From NCBI RefSeq assembly GCF_023667495.1, contig NZ_JAMOZL010000010.1, positions 248,001 to 312,000 of the forward strand: a stretch of DNA of 64,000 bases. The letters run 5' to 3'. Position numbers and translations under genes: made by a program. Each line of letters starts with the position of its first letter. The first letter of the stretch is position 1. Positions 62,941 through 64,000 of the stretch are shown piece after piece. The notes beneath the pieces were generated by a model. That model was given only the letters and a program-made list of their open reading frames with translations, ran no database searches and was not told the origin of the DNA. The stretch comes from Dyadobacter sp. MSC1_007 (GTDB lineage Bacteria; Bacteroidota; Bacteroidia; Cytophagales; Spirosomataceae).

Positions 62941-64000
62941 TTAGAATGATACGTTCAAACCAAATGTGAATGTTCTGGGAATGGGGATGGCGTTGATATC
63001 CGTCCGTTCGGGATCTGGACCACTGAAACTTTTGGATTTGACCAGGAAGAGATTTTCCGCCATCAGGTACATACGAACCCGTTGCAGTTTGATCTTCTGG
63101 ACAAGCTCAGAGCTCAGCGCATAGCCGATCTGCACGTTACGCAGTTTGAAATAGGAAGTGTTTACATTGAAATAATCCGAAGTACGCGTCTCATTATTGG
63201 CGTCGGACAGTGATAGCGCAGGGATTTTGGAGCCTGTGTTGGTAGGCGACCATGCGTCAAATACGCCCGGGCCTACATTCTCACGTCCACGGATGAAGTT
63301 GTTATAGAATGTATAAGAGTCGAAACCCTTCCTGCCCGCGATCCCCGATCCGAATACCGAAAAGTCAAATGCTTTGTAAAACGCTTCAAATTTGACATTG
63401 TATTCAAATGCAGGCAATGTGGTACCGAAGAACACGCGGTCAAGATCGTCGATCTTGTTGTCGCCGTTGGTGTCCACGTACCGGATACGGCCCGGTCCGG
63501 CACCTACCTGGGCGGGAGCAGCGTCCACTTCGGCCTGATTCTGGAAAAGCCCGGCGGTTTTGTATCCGAAAATATCGAATTGCGAATGGCCGAGAATGGT
63601 TTGGACCGCATTACCGGCATAAGCGGCACGAACTTCCTCAGGCAGCTCGGTGATCTTGTCACGGAAACGGCTCACGCCGGCCATTACATTGTAGGTGAAA
63701 TCACCTTTTGGACGCGCATAGTAGCCTGCTGAAAACTCAAAACCGCGGTTAGACTTAGCCGCGCCGTTCAATACACGCAGTTGGCCTTCGCCTACTGCCG
63801 AAGCAACCGGCGGGGTAATCAGGATATCACTGGTTTTTCTGGTGAAATAGTCAAACGAACCCTGAATCATGCCATCGAACAAACCAAAATCAAGCCCTAC
63901 GTTTGCTTCGTCGGTCGTCTCCCATTTCAGGTTCGGATTGGCACCCTGGATGGATACGAAGCCGGACGGAAGGTTGCCCGTGTTGGCGCCGTTGAGGTCA
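62941..64000 (-). CDS. SusC/RagA family TonB-linked transporter, C-terminal part (fructan PUL)
   Basis: The frame stays open to the end of the window, so the true start lies beyond base 64000 and the apparent first Met at 63882 is internal. About 353 residues are visible, all from the barrel: GANPNLKWETTDEANVGLDF, typical of SusC strands, then FEFSAGYYARPKGDFTYNVM and a Ca-site-like YVDTNGDNKIDDLDRVFFG. It ends TFGLNVSF. The plug and signal peptide are outside the window. susD follows 20 bases downstream. Confidence 0.92.
   Translation of the reverse strand, partial: DLNGANTGNLPSGFVSIQGANPNLKWETTDEANVGLDFGLFDGMIQGSFDYFTRKTSDILITPPVASAVGEGQLRVLNGAAKSNRGFEFSAGYYARPKGDFTYNVMAGVSRFRDKITELPEEVRAAYAGNAVQTILGHSQFDIFGYKTAGLFQNQAEVDAAPAQVGAGPGRIRYVDTNGDNKIDDLDRVFFGTTLPAFEYNVKFEAFYKAFDFSVFGSGIAGRKGFDSYTFYNNFIRGRENVGPGVFDAWSPTNTGSKIPALSLSDANNETRTSDYFNVNTSYFKLRNVQIGYALSSELVQKIKLQRVRMYLMAENLFLVKSKSFSGPDPERTDINAIPIPRTFTFGLNVSF

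Noticed and set aside
63882..63884. Start codon for a separate gene of about 313 residues at the window end
   Set aside because: The frame continues upstream to base 64000 with typical SusC barrel sequence (GANPNLKWETT), so this Met is internal.

Overview
The window looks like a chromosomal segment of a plant- or soil-associated Bacteroidota bacterium, most likely a Dyadobacter-like member of the Cytophagales. The evidence is four SusC/SusD outer-membrane pairs, two hybrid two-component regulators, Bacteroidota-type -7 promoter boxes (TAnnTTTG) and weak Shine-Dalgarno sites. The genus is an inference; no rRNA or tRNA gene is present.

Layout. (1) 1-9993, + strand: the distal part of a respiratory complex I operon, the end of nuoF then nuoGHIJKLMN, with many start/stop overlaps. 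(2) 10021-16143, - strand: a soluble PAS histidine kinase preceded in transcription by a compact five-gene block: arylsulfotransferase-like lipoprotein, ChrA-family transporter, PAPS-type sulfotransferase, CysQ and CysC. Together these can make PAPS, use it and remove PAP, so the block reads as a dedicated sulfonation module; it is the most unusual item here. (3) 16477-25487, - strand: PUL1, with a LacI-type regulator, a large secreted glycoside-hydrolase-like protein and susC/susD. A 16-bp sequence, identical in both places, lies upstream of the enzyme and upstream of susC. (4) 25942-36858, + strand: PUL2, with a hybrid two-component regulator, susC/susD and a GH30 lipoprotein. (5) 36952-43164: DoxX, a polytopic membrane protein, a small exported protein, a DinB-fold protein and a sugar dehydrogenase-PKD-cytochrome c fusion. 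(6) 43318-49885: an L-fucose cluster (GH29 fucosidase, FucP, mutarotase, SDR, fuconate dehydratase) with a divergent AraC regulator. (7) 49923-55764: a small exported protein and a susC/susD pair without an adjacent enzyme. (8) 56086-64000, - strand: an XRE regulator and a fructan-type PUL (hybrid regulator with a periplasmic sugar-binding sensor, GH32, susD, partial susC).

Two families of intergenic repeats punctuate the region. One (core TGTCACCCTGAGCGCAGTCG) occurs at about 16.2, 43.2 and 61.0 kb; its complete copies pair a short arm with a long arm carrying a 15-nt GC-rich insert, and it also expands into 20-bp tandem copies. The other is a set of GC-rich hairpins at 55.85-56.01 kb.

Overall the segment joins core respiration to carbohydrate foraging (fucosylated glycans, probably fructans, a GH30 substrate and an unknown PUL1 substrate) and to a candidate sulfonation pathway.
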